Positions 1 to 9,604 of a stretch of 64,000 bases of DNA are shown in pieces. Source of the DNA: Diadophis punctatus similis (Eukaryota > Chordata > Lepidosauria > Squamata > Dipsadidae); NCBI GenBank assembly GCA_023053685.1, contig JALIGW010000002.1:245054177-245118176 (forward strand), given 5' to 3'. A model generated the notes under the pieces. It ran no database searches, had not been told where the DNA came from, and was given only the letters and a program-made list of their open reading frames with translations. Made by a program: the position numbers and the translations under genes. Position 1 is the stretch's first letter, and each line of letters opens with the position of its first letter.

Positions 1-170
1 TTACAGAGTTCAGCATATTGCCCCCAACAATCTGGGTCCTCATTTTGCCGACCTCAGAAGGATGGAAGGCTGAGTCAACCTTGAGCCTAGTGAGATTTGA
101 ACATCTGAACTGCTGAACTAGCAGTCAGCCTGCAGTCGCAGCATTTAACCACTGCACCACTTCAGCTCTT
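1..170 (+). repeat. MIR/CORE-like SINE, left end outside window
   Basis: This stretch matches repeats at 55551-55786 and 63307-63456. It has the tRNA-derived layout of a MIR-like SINE: a CCCCAACAATCTGGGTCCTC core, a GAAGGATGGAAGGCTGAGTC segment, and a tail ending in AACCACTGC-CACC. The 5' part lies outside the window. The tail runs straight into the 3' UTR of finger unit 1, where TTTTATTAAGGATTATAT occurs twice about 25 bp apart, so the insertion disturbed the polyadenylation region. The family name is from memory of squamate repeats. Confidence 0.6.
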
Positions 171-548
171 TTATTAAGGATTATATCAATACTTTTATTA
201 AGGATTATATGCACAGAAAGTAAGTTAGTACAAATATTGTGAATATATGAAAAAGACAATGAAAAAAGGAGAAAAATTCCTTCCAAAAATATACTAGGAA
301 AAAGTAAATGTTCCCTCTTCATCCTCAGCCAGAAGATTCAACAACAAAACTTTAGCACTAAATAAACCACCAGATTCATTCCACCCTTCGCCCCATTTTC
401 TCCTCTCTAAATTTTCAGTTCTGCTCATTGATCAACACAGTCTAGTAAAAATTAAGAGAAATACCTGGTTTCTTGACTTACAACTGAAGGAACTTATGAC
501 CGGAAATCCATTCCAAGTTGTGGTCATAGGTCAAGGACTTCCTGTACT
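170..548 (-). other. 3' UTR and poly(A) signals of finger unit 1
   Basis: The minus strand carries AATAAA twice (plus 170-175 and 194-199). The sequence up to 548 matches the 3' flank of the other finger units: the ATATGAAAAAGACAATG region, a pyrimidine-rich stretch and the CCTTGACTTACAACTGAAGG repeat. No ORF of note is present. Because the same AATAAA context follows every finger exon in the window, I read it as the shared gene 3' end. Confidence 0.6.
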
Positions 549-1823
549 CTATAAAACATTATATCTACTCCCCACATACGTATACGGTTTTTCTCCAGTG
601 TGGATTCGCTGATGCTTCAAAAGATGATGTTTTCGTGAAAAACATTTATTGCACTCTGAGCATTTGTAAGGTTTCTCTCCTGTATGGATTCGGCTGTGAT
701 CTCTAAGGTTAGATGACTGAGCAAACGCTCTCCCACAATCTAAACATTTGTAGTTTTTTTCCCCTGTGTGAATTTTCACATGACTTCTAAGGGCTGATGT
801 GGTACGATAAAATCTTCCACATTCATTGCATTGATATGGTTTCTCCCCTGTGTGGGTTTTACGATGGTTCCAAAGGCCTGTTTTGTCTCCGAAGTATTTA
901 TCACATTCTACGCATCTGTATGGATTCTCTCCTGTGTGGACTCTCTGATGGCTTCCAAGGCTTTGTTTTCGGGAAAAGCACATCCCACACTCCCCACATT
1001 TGAATGGCTTCTCCCACGTGTGGATTCTCTGATGAATCTGAACATGGGCTGGCGACATAAAACTTTTCCCACACTCCCCACATTTATGGGGTAAGTCCCC
1101 TTTGTGCCACTTCTGGTGACTCCGGAGTTCATAAGAATGCATAAATCGTTTCCCACATTCTGGGCATTCCCAGGGCCTTTCTCCGGTGTGACGTCTCTGA
1201 TGTTTCACCAGGTTTGATTTCTGGGAAAAACATTTCCCGCATTCGAGGCACTTTTCATTTTTCTCCCCTGTGTGTGTTTTCCAATGACTCCAAAGACCTG
1301 AACTCCGGGTGAAACATTTTCCACACTCAAAGCATTTGTAAGACTTTGTTCCTGCATGGATCTTCTCATGGCGCCAAAGACCTGCATTCTGAGAAAAGCT
1401 CTTCCCACATTCCCAACACTTGTAAGGTTTCTCCCCTGTGTGAATTCTCACGTGGTTTCTGAGAGTGTTTTTTTCACGGAAAAATTTCCCACATTCCACA
1501 CACTGATAAGGTTTCTCTCCAGTGTGGATTTTCTGATGTGTTAGAAGGCGTGACTTTTGACCAAAGCGTAAGTCACATTCCTCACATTTATAGGGTTTTA
1601 GTTTGGAGGAGCTTCTGAGACCTTTTGTTTCTTTTCCAGAGTTGGATTTCTCTCTCTCCAAACCTTGACTGGATCCACTTCCCACATGGACCTTCCTGTG
1701 GGTCAAAAGGAGGGACCTGCGAGCAAAGGATTTCCCACACTCTGAGCATTCATGGGTTCTTCCGTGGTTTTTCGGAGGGCTGCTTGTGTCTGACGGAGGA
1801 TCGAAGAGTTTTCCAGGCTCCAT
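549..1823 (-). CDS. C2H2 zinc-finger protein, unit 1 (13 fingers, altered C-terminus)
   Basis: Likely a nuclear, sequence-specific DNA-binding protein. The 424-aa ORF starts MEPGKLFDPPSDTSS. It has one N-terminal finger (HECSECGKSF...), a 30-residue spacer, then twelve more C2H2 fingers joined by HTGEKPY-type linkers, 13 in all. The last linker, TGEKPY, runs directly into a short non-finger tail (TYVGSRYNVL) encoded by what is 3' UTR in unit 2. Unit 2 has two more fingers here, so about 0.4 kb was deleted. An in-frame TAG lies 12 codons upstream of the ATG, which supports this start or splicing close to it. The diverged KRAB-like exon at 4260-4442 and the CpG region near 5.2 kb are the likely upstream parts of the gene. 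Helix residues differ from the sister copies, so DNA specificity probably differs too. Confidence 0.8.
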   Translation of the reverse strand: MEPGKLFDPPSDTSSPPKNHGRTHECSECGKSFARRSLLLTHRKVHVGSGSSQGLEREKSNSGKETKGLRSSSKLKPYKCEECDLRFGQKSRLLTHQKIHTGEKPYQCVECGKFFREKNTLRNHVRIHTGEKPYKCWECGKSFSQNAGLWRHEKIHAGTKSYKCFECGKCFTRSSGLWSHWKTHTGEKNEKCLECGKCFSQKSNLVKHQRRHTGERPWECPECGKRFMHSYELRSHQKWHKGDLPHKCGECGKSFMSPAHVQIHQRIHTWEKPFKCGECGMCFSRKQSLGSHQRVHTGENPYRCVECDKYFGDKTGLWNHRKTHTGEKPYQCNECGRFYRTTSALRSHVKIHTGEKNYKCLDCGRAFAQSSNLRDHSRIHTGEKPYKCSECNKCFSRKHHLLKHQRIHTGEKPYTYVGSRYNVL

Positions 1824-2689
1824 GCTTTCTGGCGGTTGCTGCCTTATGTTGATTTTCTATTATCTGTTGATAGTTGGCTTGCAGGTAAATCTTTGGTTAC
1901 AATCTTTTATCCTCTGTTAGAAGGAGAAAGAAGTGAACAATTATATTTCCTTTTGAGATACACAGAGAATCATAAAATTTTAGCCTTGGCAGGGACCTTG
2001 AGGGTCTTCCAGTCTGACCCCCTGCCTAGGGTAGGGTGCTCAGTACACCTGAGGTAAAGTGATGGAGCCCCTACAGTACATCTGCAAGAGAGATGTCGTC
2101 AGAGGCTATCCATAAATTGGGGAGCCACCCACTAAAGTGGGATGCAAAGCTACTGCCACCCCTGGAAGCCTGAGGCCGGCCATGCAAAGCAGCCCTGACT
2201 GACAGCAATGCTGGGCTGGGCCTGGGCCTTGAGTGGAGGCCTTCAGCACTCTCAGCCATCTGCCACTGTCCCCAGGCCTGGCCTTCACCCCAGTGTCACC
2301 GTTACCACTGAGAAATGCGGCCTTAATCCCCACATCAGAGGCCTTTGCAACCTAGCTCCATTTTCCACGCTGCATGTTCCGTACAGTTTCCAAGCAACGT
2401 GTCCCAAAGCATCTCTTAGGTTCTCCAGGAGCCCTTAAGTGGAATGCGGCCTGTGCCTGGGAATCACAAGGCCTCTCCTGCTCACTTCAGACAACCCCAC
2501 ATTCCTTACCTGGGACTTTGTTTAACGACACGTGAAATTGCTTAACAACCACAATCAGGAGTACAGTGGTTGCAGTCATTGAGCCAAGCTCTCACGTGAC
2601 ATCTTACTTAATGACCACTTTGCTCAATGACCAAGAGTCCAATTGTCGTCATAAGTCCAGGACAAACTATAGGAATTACCCAAAACTAA
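1824..2689. other. Intron of unit 1 with old repeat remnants
   Basis: This is intronic sequence between the finger exon and the KRAB-like exon. At about 1960-2060 lies a CR1-type remnant (GGCAGGGACCTTGAGGGTCT), also found at 21420-21500 and 58600-58690. The 2080-2470 part matches 21790-22270 in unit 3, so it is ancestral unit sequence. At 2540-2680 is a degenerate copy of a squamate repeat rich in 'gtcataagtc' and 'taatgaccac'. No coding sequence is evident. Confidence 0.5.
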
Positions 2690-3590
2690 GTGACCTTCTA
2701 CCGCTGTACTATAGAGAGTATTTTAACTTACTGCACCTGTGTATGGTTTGCCAATTGCACAGTGGCAGATAGGACAGCACGGCAGATGGTCAACATCGTT
2801 GTCCAGAGAGGTTCATTGGTTGCCCTCTCCCCTCTTTGGAAGAGCTTTATAGCTCCCGCTACCTTAAGAAAGTTCAAAACATTCTTAAAGATCCATCTCA
2901 TTCTGGGCACCCTTTTTTTTTAACTATTACCATCTGAGCGCCAAAGAATTGAGGCCTTTGAACTATGGTGCTGGAGAAGACTCCTGCGAGTCCCTTGGAC
3001 TGCAAGGCGATCAAACCGGTCAGTCCTAGAGGAGATCAACTCTGTCTGCTCTTTAGAAGGCCAGATCCTGAAGATGAAACTCAAATACTTTGGCCACCTA
3101 ATGAGAAGAAAGGACACTGGAGAAGAGCCTAATGCTAGGAAAGATTGAGGGCAAAAGAAGAAGGGGACGACAGAGAATGAGGTGGCTGGATGGAGACAGT
3201 GAAGCAGTAGGCATGAGCTTAAATGGACTCCAGAGGATGGCAGAGAACAGGAAGGCCTGGAGGAATGTTGTCCATGGGGTCGCGATGGGTCGGACACAAC
3301 TTCGCAACTAACAACAAACCATCTGGCAGACGATACAGGATAATAAAAACAAGGACAAAGAGGCTGAAAAACAGCTTCTATCCCAGAACAGTAACTAGAT
3401 TGAATTCTACTGTATAGTGCAATATTAATGCAATATCAGGGGTTTTCAATTGCATAGAATGTGAAGGATGTGTGTTTTTGATTTATTTTTTTATACTTAT
3501 AAAGTACACTAAAGATGGAATTTAATTTCGTTGTACGAGGTGCAATGACAAACTAAACTAAACTAAACTAAACTAAACTAAGGCATCGCA
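2690..3590 (+). mobile_element. Rex1-like LINE 3' part, split by a BovB insertion
   Basis: The plus strand encodes the C-terminal reverse-transcriptase region of a Rex1/CR1-group LINE: FYRCTIESILTYC at about 2690, and after an interruption LLPSGRRYR-x-IKTRTKRLKNSF at about 3325. The tail is (AACTA)n at 3551-3582. The two pieces join in frame when the 2937-3317 insert is removed. Stops and frameshifts show it is dead. It lies in the intron of finger unit 1. Confidence 0.7.
2937..3317 (+). mobile_element. BovB (RTE clade) LINE 3' end, 5'-truncated
   Basis: This carries the BovB ORF2 C-terminal segment (CWRRLLRVPWTARRSN, then LKMKLKYFGHLMRR) and the characteristic 3' end around GTCGGACACAACTTCGCAAC. 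It is flanked by an 8-bp target-site duplication, ACCATCTG, at 2929-2936 and 3318-3325. The duplication lies inside the conserved LLPSGRRYR codons of the host Rex1-like LINE, so both boundaries are precise. The element is a short 5'-truncated fragment with stops. Confidence 0.85.
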
Positions 3591-3769
3591 TAAGCAAAAG
3601 AGAAGGAAAAATAGTTCAGGCTCATATAAACAACCCATTTCTGATTCTTGTCCCTTTTTCCTGCTTCTTCTTACTTTTGCACATATGAGCTGCATCCCAC
3701 CATGACTTTTCGATCCGGGCATCCTCATGACACTTTTTGTATATCAAATAAAGTATAAAAAAGGGGGGG
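3591..3769. other. Unassigned intron sequence
   Basis: AT-rich sequence between the Rex1-like tail and the CR1 fragment. I see nothing recognisable in it. Confidence 0.3.
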
Positions 3770-4135
3770 TGATTAGGTCCAGGAAGTAAAGATAGCCTGG
3801 CATCAGACCCTAGGAAGATCCTGGAAAAGATCATCAAGCAATGGATCTGCCAAAGCCTAGAAAAAAACAAAGCTTTCATTACAAGCCAACATGGGTTTCT
3901 CAAAAACAGACTACAGCTAAAACCTTACTGAATTCTTTGACAAAGCGGCTAAAATTCTGTGGACATAGCATACTTGGACTTCAGTAAGGCATGTGACAAA
4001 GTAGACCACAACCTAGTTCTTGGCAAGATAACAAAAAATGTGGGATAGCATCACCACCTGATGGATTCGTAACTGGATGCCCAACCACATTCAACGTATA
4101 GTCCTCAATGGAACTACATTATGCCCTCACCCAGC
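3770..4135 (+). mobile_element. CR1 LINE reverse-transcriptase fragment
   Basis: Decayed plus-strand CR1 RT coding sequence. Recognisable pieces are the 'hQHGFLKN' equivalent, YLDFSKAxDKVDHN near 3975, and VLNGT near 4105. It contains multiple stops. A homologous fragment sits at the matching intron position of unit 3 (22330-22690), so the insertion predates duplication of these units. Confidence 0.65.
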
Positions 4136-4259
4136 ACCTTGGGAGCAAAACCCAGTTTTTCTGCATTGCTCAAATAAAGATTTTAAAAAATGGATGCTTG
4201 TTCTGCAAACCAAGATTTGTTTACTCACCTTTACAATGAAGAGGTTGTATGACCCTCCC

Positions 4260-4442
4260 TGCTAACCGAATTGGTTTCTCCTTAATCAATCGATTGGCTC
4301 TTTGTGCAGGAAGCTGCTTCTCAATCCAGGCCACAATTTCCAAATTGTCTGGAACGGAGTCCTGGCCAAAGGTTGGTGGATCCCAATCCAGGAACGTCTC
4401 TTTCTCCTCTGTGACGTTCACGGCCACATCCTCACTGGTCTC
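4260..4442 (-). CDS. Diverged KRAB-A-like exon of unit 1 (splice donor mutated)
   Basis: An exon-like segment after a good acceptor (pyrimidine tract, TTTGCAG|GAGACC). It encodes ETSEDVAVNVTEEKETFLD, then a DSVPDNLEIVAWIEKQLP segment. From ED onward it aligns without gaps to the 37 residues of a KRAB A-box: EDVAV, EE, LD, D, N, EIVA. The canonical W after EEE is missing and MLE is replaced by VPD, so TRIM28 recruitment is not expected. At the 3' end the donor GT seen in sister exons is GG, so this exon may be skipped or use a cryptic site. The homology is my own hand alignment. The alternative is a squamate-specific leader exon with chance KRAB resemblance. Confidence 0.55.
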
Positions 4443-5190
4443 CTGCAAAGAGAAATGAAAAAAGCTCAGATGCAGAGAGTGATATTGAACATGATCTGTC
4501 AATGATCTGAAAGAGGGAGGAGAAAATAGGATTATTGGATGAGGATACAAAACAAGTAAGATTGAATCGTAATTCAAAAATATCTTCATAAGACAAAATG
4601 GAAGAAACCAGCATGATGAAGTCCAACAGGGACCAAAGCATAGTTGTGTGAAGGAAAACTCAGTGGAAGATGAGAGAGATCAGATGGGGCAGAGCGTGTG
4701 TGAAAAGGGCTGCTCTTTCCTGCTCTTTTTGGAGTCTGCAAGGCCACAAAGATTCCAGTTAGGCTTTTCATAAATTTATTTACAATTATTCAAGTGAGCC
4801 TTCTGGCCATCAGCTTGTTCCAGCAGCTCCTCACAAGACCCCCCTCAAAACTTCCTTTGTGCTTTGGAAAACACCCACCAAGGAGGAGCTCCCACATCAC
4901 AGCCTCTTCTGGGCAAAACAAGGAAAATATAAAGCTTAGAAATTCTACCCATCTTTTTAAAGCAGAAGCAAAGTAAAAGATTAGCATTAAAACAAAGGAT
5001 TTCATTTCTCGTCTTTCAGACAGAGCTCAAAGAGGATCATTTTTGTTGGTTAAGAAAAAACGATCTCAATTCGACTAATTTAAACTTCTTTCCTTTCCCC
5101 CAAAACCTCTCCTCTCCGTTGCAAAGAGGTCAGTGTGTGTTAATAACACATTAGAAATCTCAGTAAATATTTGAAAGCACAATTTACATT
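4443..5190. other. Intron 1 of unit 1, shared among units
   Basis: Sequence between the KRAB-like exon and the CpG region. Segments such as AAAATGGAAGAAACCAGCA and GCCATCAGCTTGTTC recur at the same place in the other units (30440, 40670, 44320, 59660). No ORF or RNA gene is recognised. Confidence 0.45.
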
Positions 5191-5199
5191 TTTTTTTCA

Positions 5200-5720
5200 T
5201 ATGCACATGCTCAGAGACCTCCTGCTCTGACGGAACTGGCTCTGCAGCCCCCATGGGGGGAAGGGAGGGATCCGCTCCCTGCAGGCAACGCCAGAGCCGG
5301 ATCTCCCCGAGGAAAACCCGGCAAGCCGAAGAGCGGGATCCGCAGCTCCTTTCCTCCTGGCGGGGAGAAGATCTGCTGGCCGGAGGGGTGGCCTGGAGGC
5401 CGGAGGGAGCGCAGCCTTACCTGCCCCGAGTGGGATCGAGAAGCCTCTCCCGAGGGATCCAGCATCGATCCTCGCCGGGCGAAGGAAAGCGGAATTCCAG
5501 CCACTGGGAAGCGGGGGGGGGGCTTCCGGCTTCCTTTCGGCCTCCGCCCCCACCTTGAAGCCCCGCCTCTTCTCCTTCTCTCTCCGCTTTTGGATCCCCA
5601 ATCTGCCTTCCCAGGACCACGTGCTCCGAAACCCTTTGTGTGTCTTTCTGATTGTGTCTTTCTGTGTGTGTGTATCTGTGTGGATGCTGGAAGCTGAAGC
5701 TCTGCAGATGCCCTGAAAGA
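5200..5720 (-). promoter_or_regulatory. CpG-rich promoter / first-exon region, unit 1
   Basis: A GC- and CpG-rich island without a TATA box, carrying motifs shared by all seven such regions: GGATCCGCTCCCTGCAGGCA, CCGGATCTCCCCGAGGAAAA and GAGGGATCCAGC. Its position upstream (minus strand) of the KRAB-like exon in every unit makes it the likely promoter and 5' UTR. Long ORFs on both strands here vary between copies and look like GC artefacts, so I call no protein. Confidence 0.5.
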
Positions 5721-5759
5721 GTTGAGCAAAAAGGCCCCGTAAGAGTTGGAGGGTCCTTG

Positions 5760-6239
5760 GGGCTCCCTGAGGTTGGTGGTTGGTTGCTGCCCTGATGATG
5801 TTACCTAGTTTGGGTAATGAGACGTCTCTGGGGAAACCCCGAAGCTCAGAGACCACCAAGGACCCCCATTTCCACCCTGAGCTATTCTCCCTGACTGATT
5901 TTAAGGCTCCTGGCGTTTCTGGAGCTGGAGAAGAGGGGGGGGGATCCTGACCCAGAGGAAGAGCAGCTTCGAGGGGAATTCTGTTCCCCCTTCAATTATG
6001 GGCACCTCATCCCTTGTGCTACAGTGGGATCTACTTCTGAGGAGGCTCACTGTTGACCTTCCGTGTATCCCAGGACTGGACCTTCTTCCCAAAGAGCCTT
6101 AAATCCATAAAGAGAAAGAGCCTCCATCAGACTGGAGGAGCATCTGGGTACCAGGCGCCTCTGGGGAACCAGGTGTCCAGATCAAGGGGCTCATAGGGTG
6201 AGAGAAGATTCCAGAAGCCCCCCTGAAGTAGCCAATAGG
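5760..6239. other. Upstream flank of unit 1, duplicated at 33.8 kb
   Basis: The 6050-6235 part (CTTCCGTGTATCCCAGGACT onward) is nearly identical to 33845-34040, between units 4 and 5. It contains no recognisable gene. Confidence 0.4.
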
Positions 6240-6670
6240 AGTCTGTGCGCTCTGCACACTTGGAAAGACACTTGCCTGTGTGATTTCGGGTCTGCCTGCG
6301 AAATGCTGAACGGTGGGTGGAACATTTCTCACAATCTGAACGCTTATATGGTTTTTCTCCACTGTGTATTTATTTATTTTATTTATTTATTTTATTATAT
6401 TTCTATGCCGCCCAACTCCCGAAGGACTCTGGGCGGCTCACAACATGTAGAAACATCAATAAAACATCAATATAAAAAGATTAAAATTTAAAAAGCGTAG
6501 ATTAAAACATATTGACTGTTGACATCGGAGGTCAATGGTCCCAGGCTTGTCGGAACAGCCAGGTGTTGGTAGCTTTCCGGAAGGCCAGCATGGTGGAGGT
6601 AGTGCGGATCTCGGGATTCACTGATGTATCCGCAAGAGTACTTTTTTCAGAAAAATATTTATTGCACTGA
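6240..6670 (-). pseudogene. Decayed C2H2 finger exon fragment, split by a LINE
   Basis: On the minus strand, 6240-6364 reads as degenerate fingers with a recognisable SGEKPYK linker and RNHTGK spacing. The reading resumes at about 6600-6670 (CNKYFSEKSTL) after LINE sequence. The halves align to fingers 13-15 of unit 2. This is a remnant of a further finger unit with frameshifts and missing zinc ligands, and not expected to be coding. Confidence 0.6.
6365..6598 (-). mobile_element. CR1/L2-type LINE 3' end
   Basis: Reading on the plus strand, a (TATTT)n tail is followed by the hairpin end GCCGCCCAACTCCCGAAGGA...GGGCGGC and then a short piece of ORF2 C-terminus. The order places the element on the minus strand. 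It interrupts the finger remnant between ACTGTG and ATTCACTGATG. Confidence 0.65.
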
Positions 6671-6699
6671 GGCAAAGAATGAGTTCAGCAGCTCTGATT

Positions 6700-8960
6700 T
6701 GTGTCTGCTGCCTGTTACCTCATTGCCCTCTTCTCTCTTTACTGGACTGACTATTGCCTTCATTTTGGGCACTCCCAATTCTGAAATTTAGGGAGAATCG
6801 GGGGCGGGGGGCGGGGAGGTGTCCCCTTCTCAGGACACCCAGATTCCCCCCTGCAGTCAATCCCTACCTCCCAATCAGCTGAACTGGCTCTGCAGGACCC
6901 TTGATCAAAGCAGGACCTCAGCCAGGCCACAGCAGGCTCCCATGCTGAAAGGGTGGCAGCATCAGGATTTGAACCCAGGGCAAGCTGGCTCCCCAAGGGG
7001 AGAACATTCGCCTCCCATTCAAGTGCGATCCTGGGGCTGCTGCACCAGGAAGCAACTTCTGGAGGGAGGGTCTCTCCCACAGGCCCAGCACAGCGTCCTT
7101 GGTGCTGAAGGGGCGTCCCTCCTGTATGGGGTCTGGGGGGGGGAGTCTCCTGGGGGCTCCTTCGCTCTGGGCTCTTGGGGGGGGAAGAACGTTTCATCTC
7201 TCCAGGAGCTGCTGCTCGGACGGGAACTTGTGAATTTAACCAGGGCAACAAATGCAGGCAAAAACGGGGGTGCAGGGAGGGGTTTACGGGGATCCCAGCC
7301 TTTCAGCCACTCTCGCCCCCCCAGGCTAACTTCCAAAAAAGGCTCCTGACCGGCCATTGCTGGGGGCTTCCTCCCCCCCCCAGACTGAGTCGGAAGGAGC
7401 CCCAAAACTCTGGCTTCACTTCCCAGAGGTGCATTTTTTTTCTACCCTGAAGGCAAACTGGACTTTCTTGGGTATTTGTTTCCCTTGAAAACATTTCCCT
7501 TCTCATCTAAGAAGCTTCTTCAGTTCTGACTGACTGGGAGGGGGGAATGGGAGGAGAAACCCATCAGGAGGAGACCTCCATCTGCATCTAAAATGACATG
7601 GCTGGCTCTTTCGAGGACAGCCACCTCCACCTTCTGGACAGAGAGGAGCCCTGGATGGAAAGAGGGGCCAAAGCGGCCATCTTGGCCAAAATGAGCAGCC
7701 CTCCCACAACAGAGGGGGGTGGCAAGGACCCTTCCCCCAACCTCCTGTCTACAACAGGGTCCCTTCAGCAGCCTCAGGGAGGCTCCACACCCCTTTGCAC
7801 CCTGATCCATCCTTCCATCCTCCACCGCTCAGTCAGAACTGGGGAAGCTTCTGGGATGAGAAGGGAAACGTTTTCAAGAGGAAAAAAACAAGAAAGTCCA
7901 GATGCCTTTTGGAAAAGCACCTTAGGGAAAAGCATGACCTGGAGGATGGAGGCTCTCCATAGAGATCCCTGCCTCCACTTTCCCCTTTCGAAATCTCAGC
8001 AGACACAGACTGGACTCAAGGAGGCATCAAAGGACTTTAAGAGGGCATCTAGTCCACCCCTCCAGGCACACAGAGAAAGGGAGAGTCAAGTGGAGAATCA
8101 TGGGGAGGGGGGCACAAAAGGAAGCCCACACTGCCCTCCAGTCCTGGCATGAAGCAGCCCCCTGAAGCTGCCACACACACACACACACAAAGACTGAAAA
8201 CAGGGGGTCTATTTGGGAGGGGGACAGGAAAAAGGCCTTGAAAACCATTCAAAGAAAGCTAGTGGGGATATGAAGATTGGGGGAGAAGAAAAGTTTGGGG
8301 TATCCAGGGAAGGTGGGGGTCGAAGGGCTAGGAGAGCCCAGGAGTATGGGTGTAGGTATCCTTATTGTGACCCCCTCCCCAGATCTCCCACAAAAGGAAG
8401 AGGGCTAGAGAAGCATGGATATTACTTTCCTTGCACCCCAGAGAGTTCCTGGGAGTCTCTTCCCTCCTCTCGCATTTCCTGTCGTTTTTGGGGGAGGCAA
8501 AGAGACCACACTGAGATCCAAGGTTCCCTCCAGAGCGTTATGATGACTGCTGGACCAGTTGAGTGCCTGCCTGCCTTTTTCCACCCTGGAAAGATGGAGG
8601 TGGTCCATCAGGAAGCGCCTCCCCTTCCCCTCATTTTCCTCTCCCCTCCCTCACCTCACCAAGAGTGGATCCTGCTGGAACCGATAGTTCCCCATCTCTC
8701 CTCTAGGGGGCGTCGGTAGCCTGTTCTGACAGGTTTCCCGCCTCTCCTCTGAGAAGCATGGGTCCACCCTCTAGCAGCTGCTGGGAACCATGGGCCCTGG
8801 ACTCCCTGAGGGCCTTACTCCTCCCCGCAGCCCACTTCCTGATCCAGTGGAGGTCCGAGAGCCACTTCCTCAACCCACTTTGGCTGCACAGTATGGCACA
8901 ATCTGAACTGCCATCTTGTCTGTTTTGAGCCACCCAGTCCATCTCCTGAAAAAGGCCCTC
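6700..8960. repeat. Intergenic block, copy 1
   Basis: First of six copies of the block separating finger units; the others are near 26.0-27.4, 35.5-36.5 plus 37.8-38.0, 47.0-49.4, 54.6-57.0 and 62.7-63.9 kb. A plus-strand ORF starting MAGSFEDSHLHLLDREEP (7598 here) recurs in five copies, but its downstream part differs by frame-changing indels, so I do not call a gene. Two YY1-like CCATCTTG sites recur in each copy (about 7678 and 8909 here). A short (CA)n lies at 8172-8188. Confidence 0.5.
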
Positions 8961-8981
8961 TTGAATATTTTGAACGATACT

Positions 8982-8987
8982 TTTATT
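8982..8987 (-). terminator. Poly(A) signal of finger unit 2
   Basis: AATAAA on the minus strand, inside CCTTAATAAAAGTAT, a context repeated after every finger unit. The likely cleavage region is just left of it, near 8950-8970. Confidence 0.55.
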
Positions 8988-9604
8988 AAGGATTATATGC
9001 ACAGAAAGATAGTACAAATATTTCTGTATGAATATATGAAAAAGATAATGAGAAAATTGAGAAAAATTCCTTCCAAAAATATAATAGGAAAAAGAAACTT
9101 TTCCTCTTCATCCTCAGCCAGAAGATTCAACATCAAAACTTTATCACTAAATAAACCACCAGATTCATTCCACCCTTCGCCCCATTTTCTCCTCTCTAAG
9201 GTTTCAGTTCTCATTGATCAACACAGTCTAGTAAAAATTAAGGGAAATACCTGGTTCCTTGACTTACAACTGAAGGAACTTATGACCAGAAATCCATTCC
9301 AAGTTGTCGTCATAGGTCAAGGACTTCCTCTACTTGCTGCAAAACATTGTATCTACTCCCCACATACTCATAACTTTTGTGTAATCACTCCGGTAAGTTT
9401 ATAATGTGACTTTGCAAGCAAAATATTCTCACACTCCCAACATTTACACCCTTTGGCCTCATTGTGTACTCTCTGAGGTTCCTTTGCTTCAGTAGGAAAA
9501 ACATTTATTCACACCAAATAATTGTAGGATTTCCCTTCTGTCACTGTGTAAAGTTCCTGGTAAACATTAAGATGTGTTTTTTTAAAAAAGGCTCCCAACA
9601 TTGT
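8988..9604 (-). other. 3' UTR of unit 2 with vestigial fingers
   Basis: Downstream of the stop, the minus strand still shows finger remains. A CKCWECEN box lies at about 9430-9451 and further decayed pieces run to 9545, with frameshifts and stops. The rest matches the 3' UTRs of the other units. This implies that the ancestral array was at least two or three fingers longer. Confidence 0.5.

Noticed and set aside
2937..3317. BovB fragment as evidence of a specific recent horizontal transfer
   Set aside because: BovB is widespread in squamates and this is a short dead copy; transfer cannot be judged from it.
5197..5859. Overlapping Pro/Arg/Gly-rich ORFs in the CpG regions (also at 16.6, 23.7, 37.1, 45.6 and 60.2 kb)
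   Set aside because: They occur on both strands, differ in frame and length between paralogous copies, and have no domains. GC-driven openness explains them; a short 5' coding exon inside cannot be excluded.
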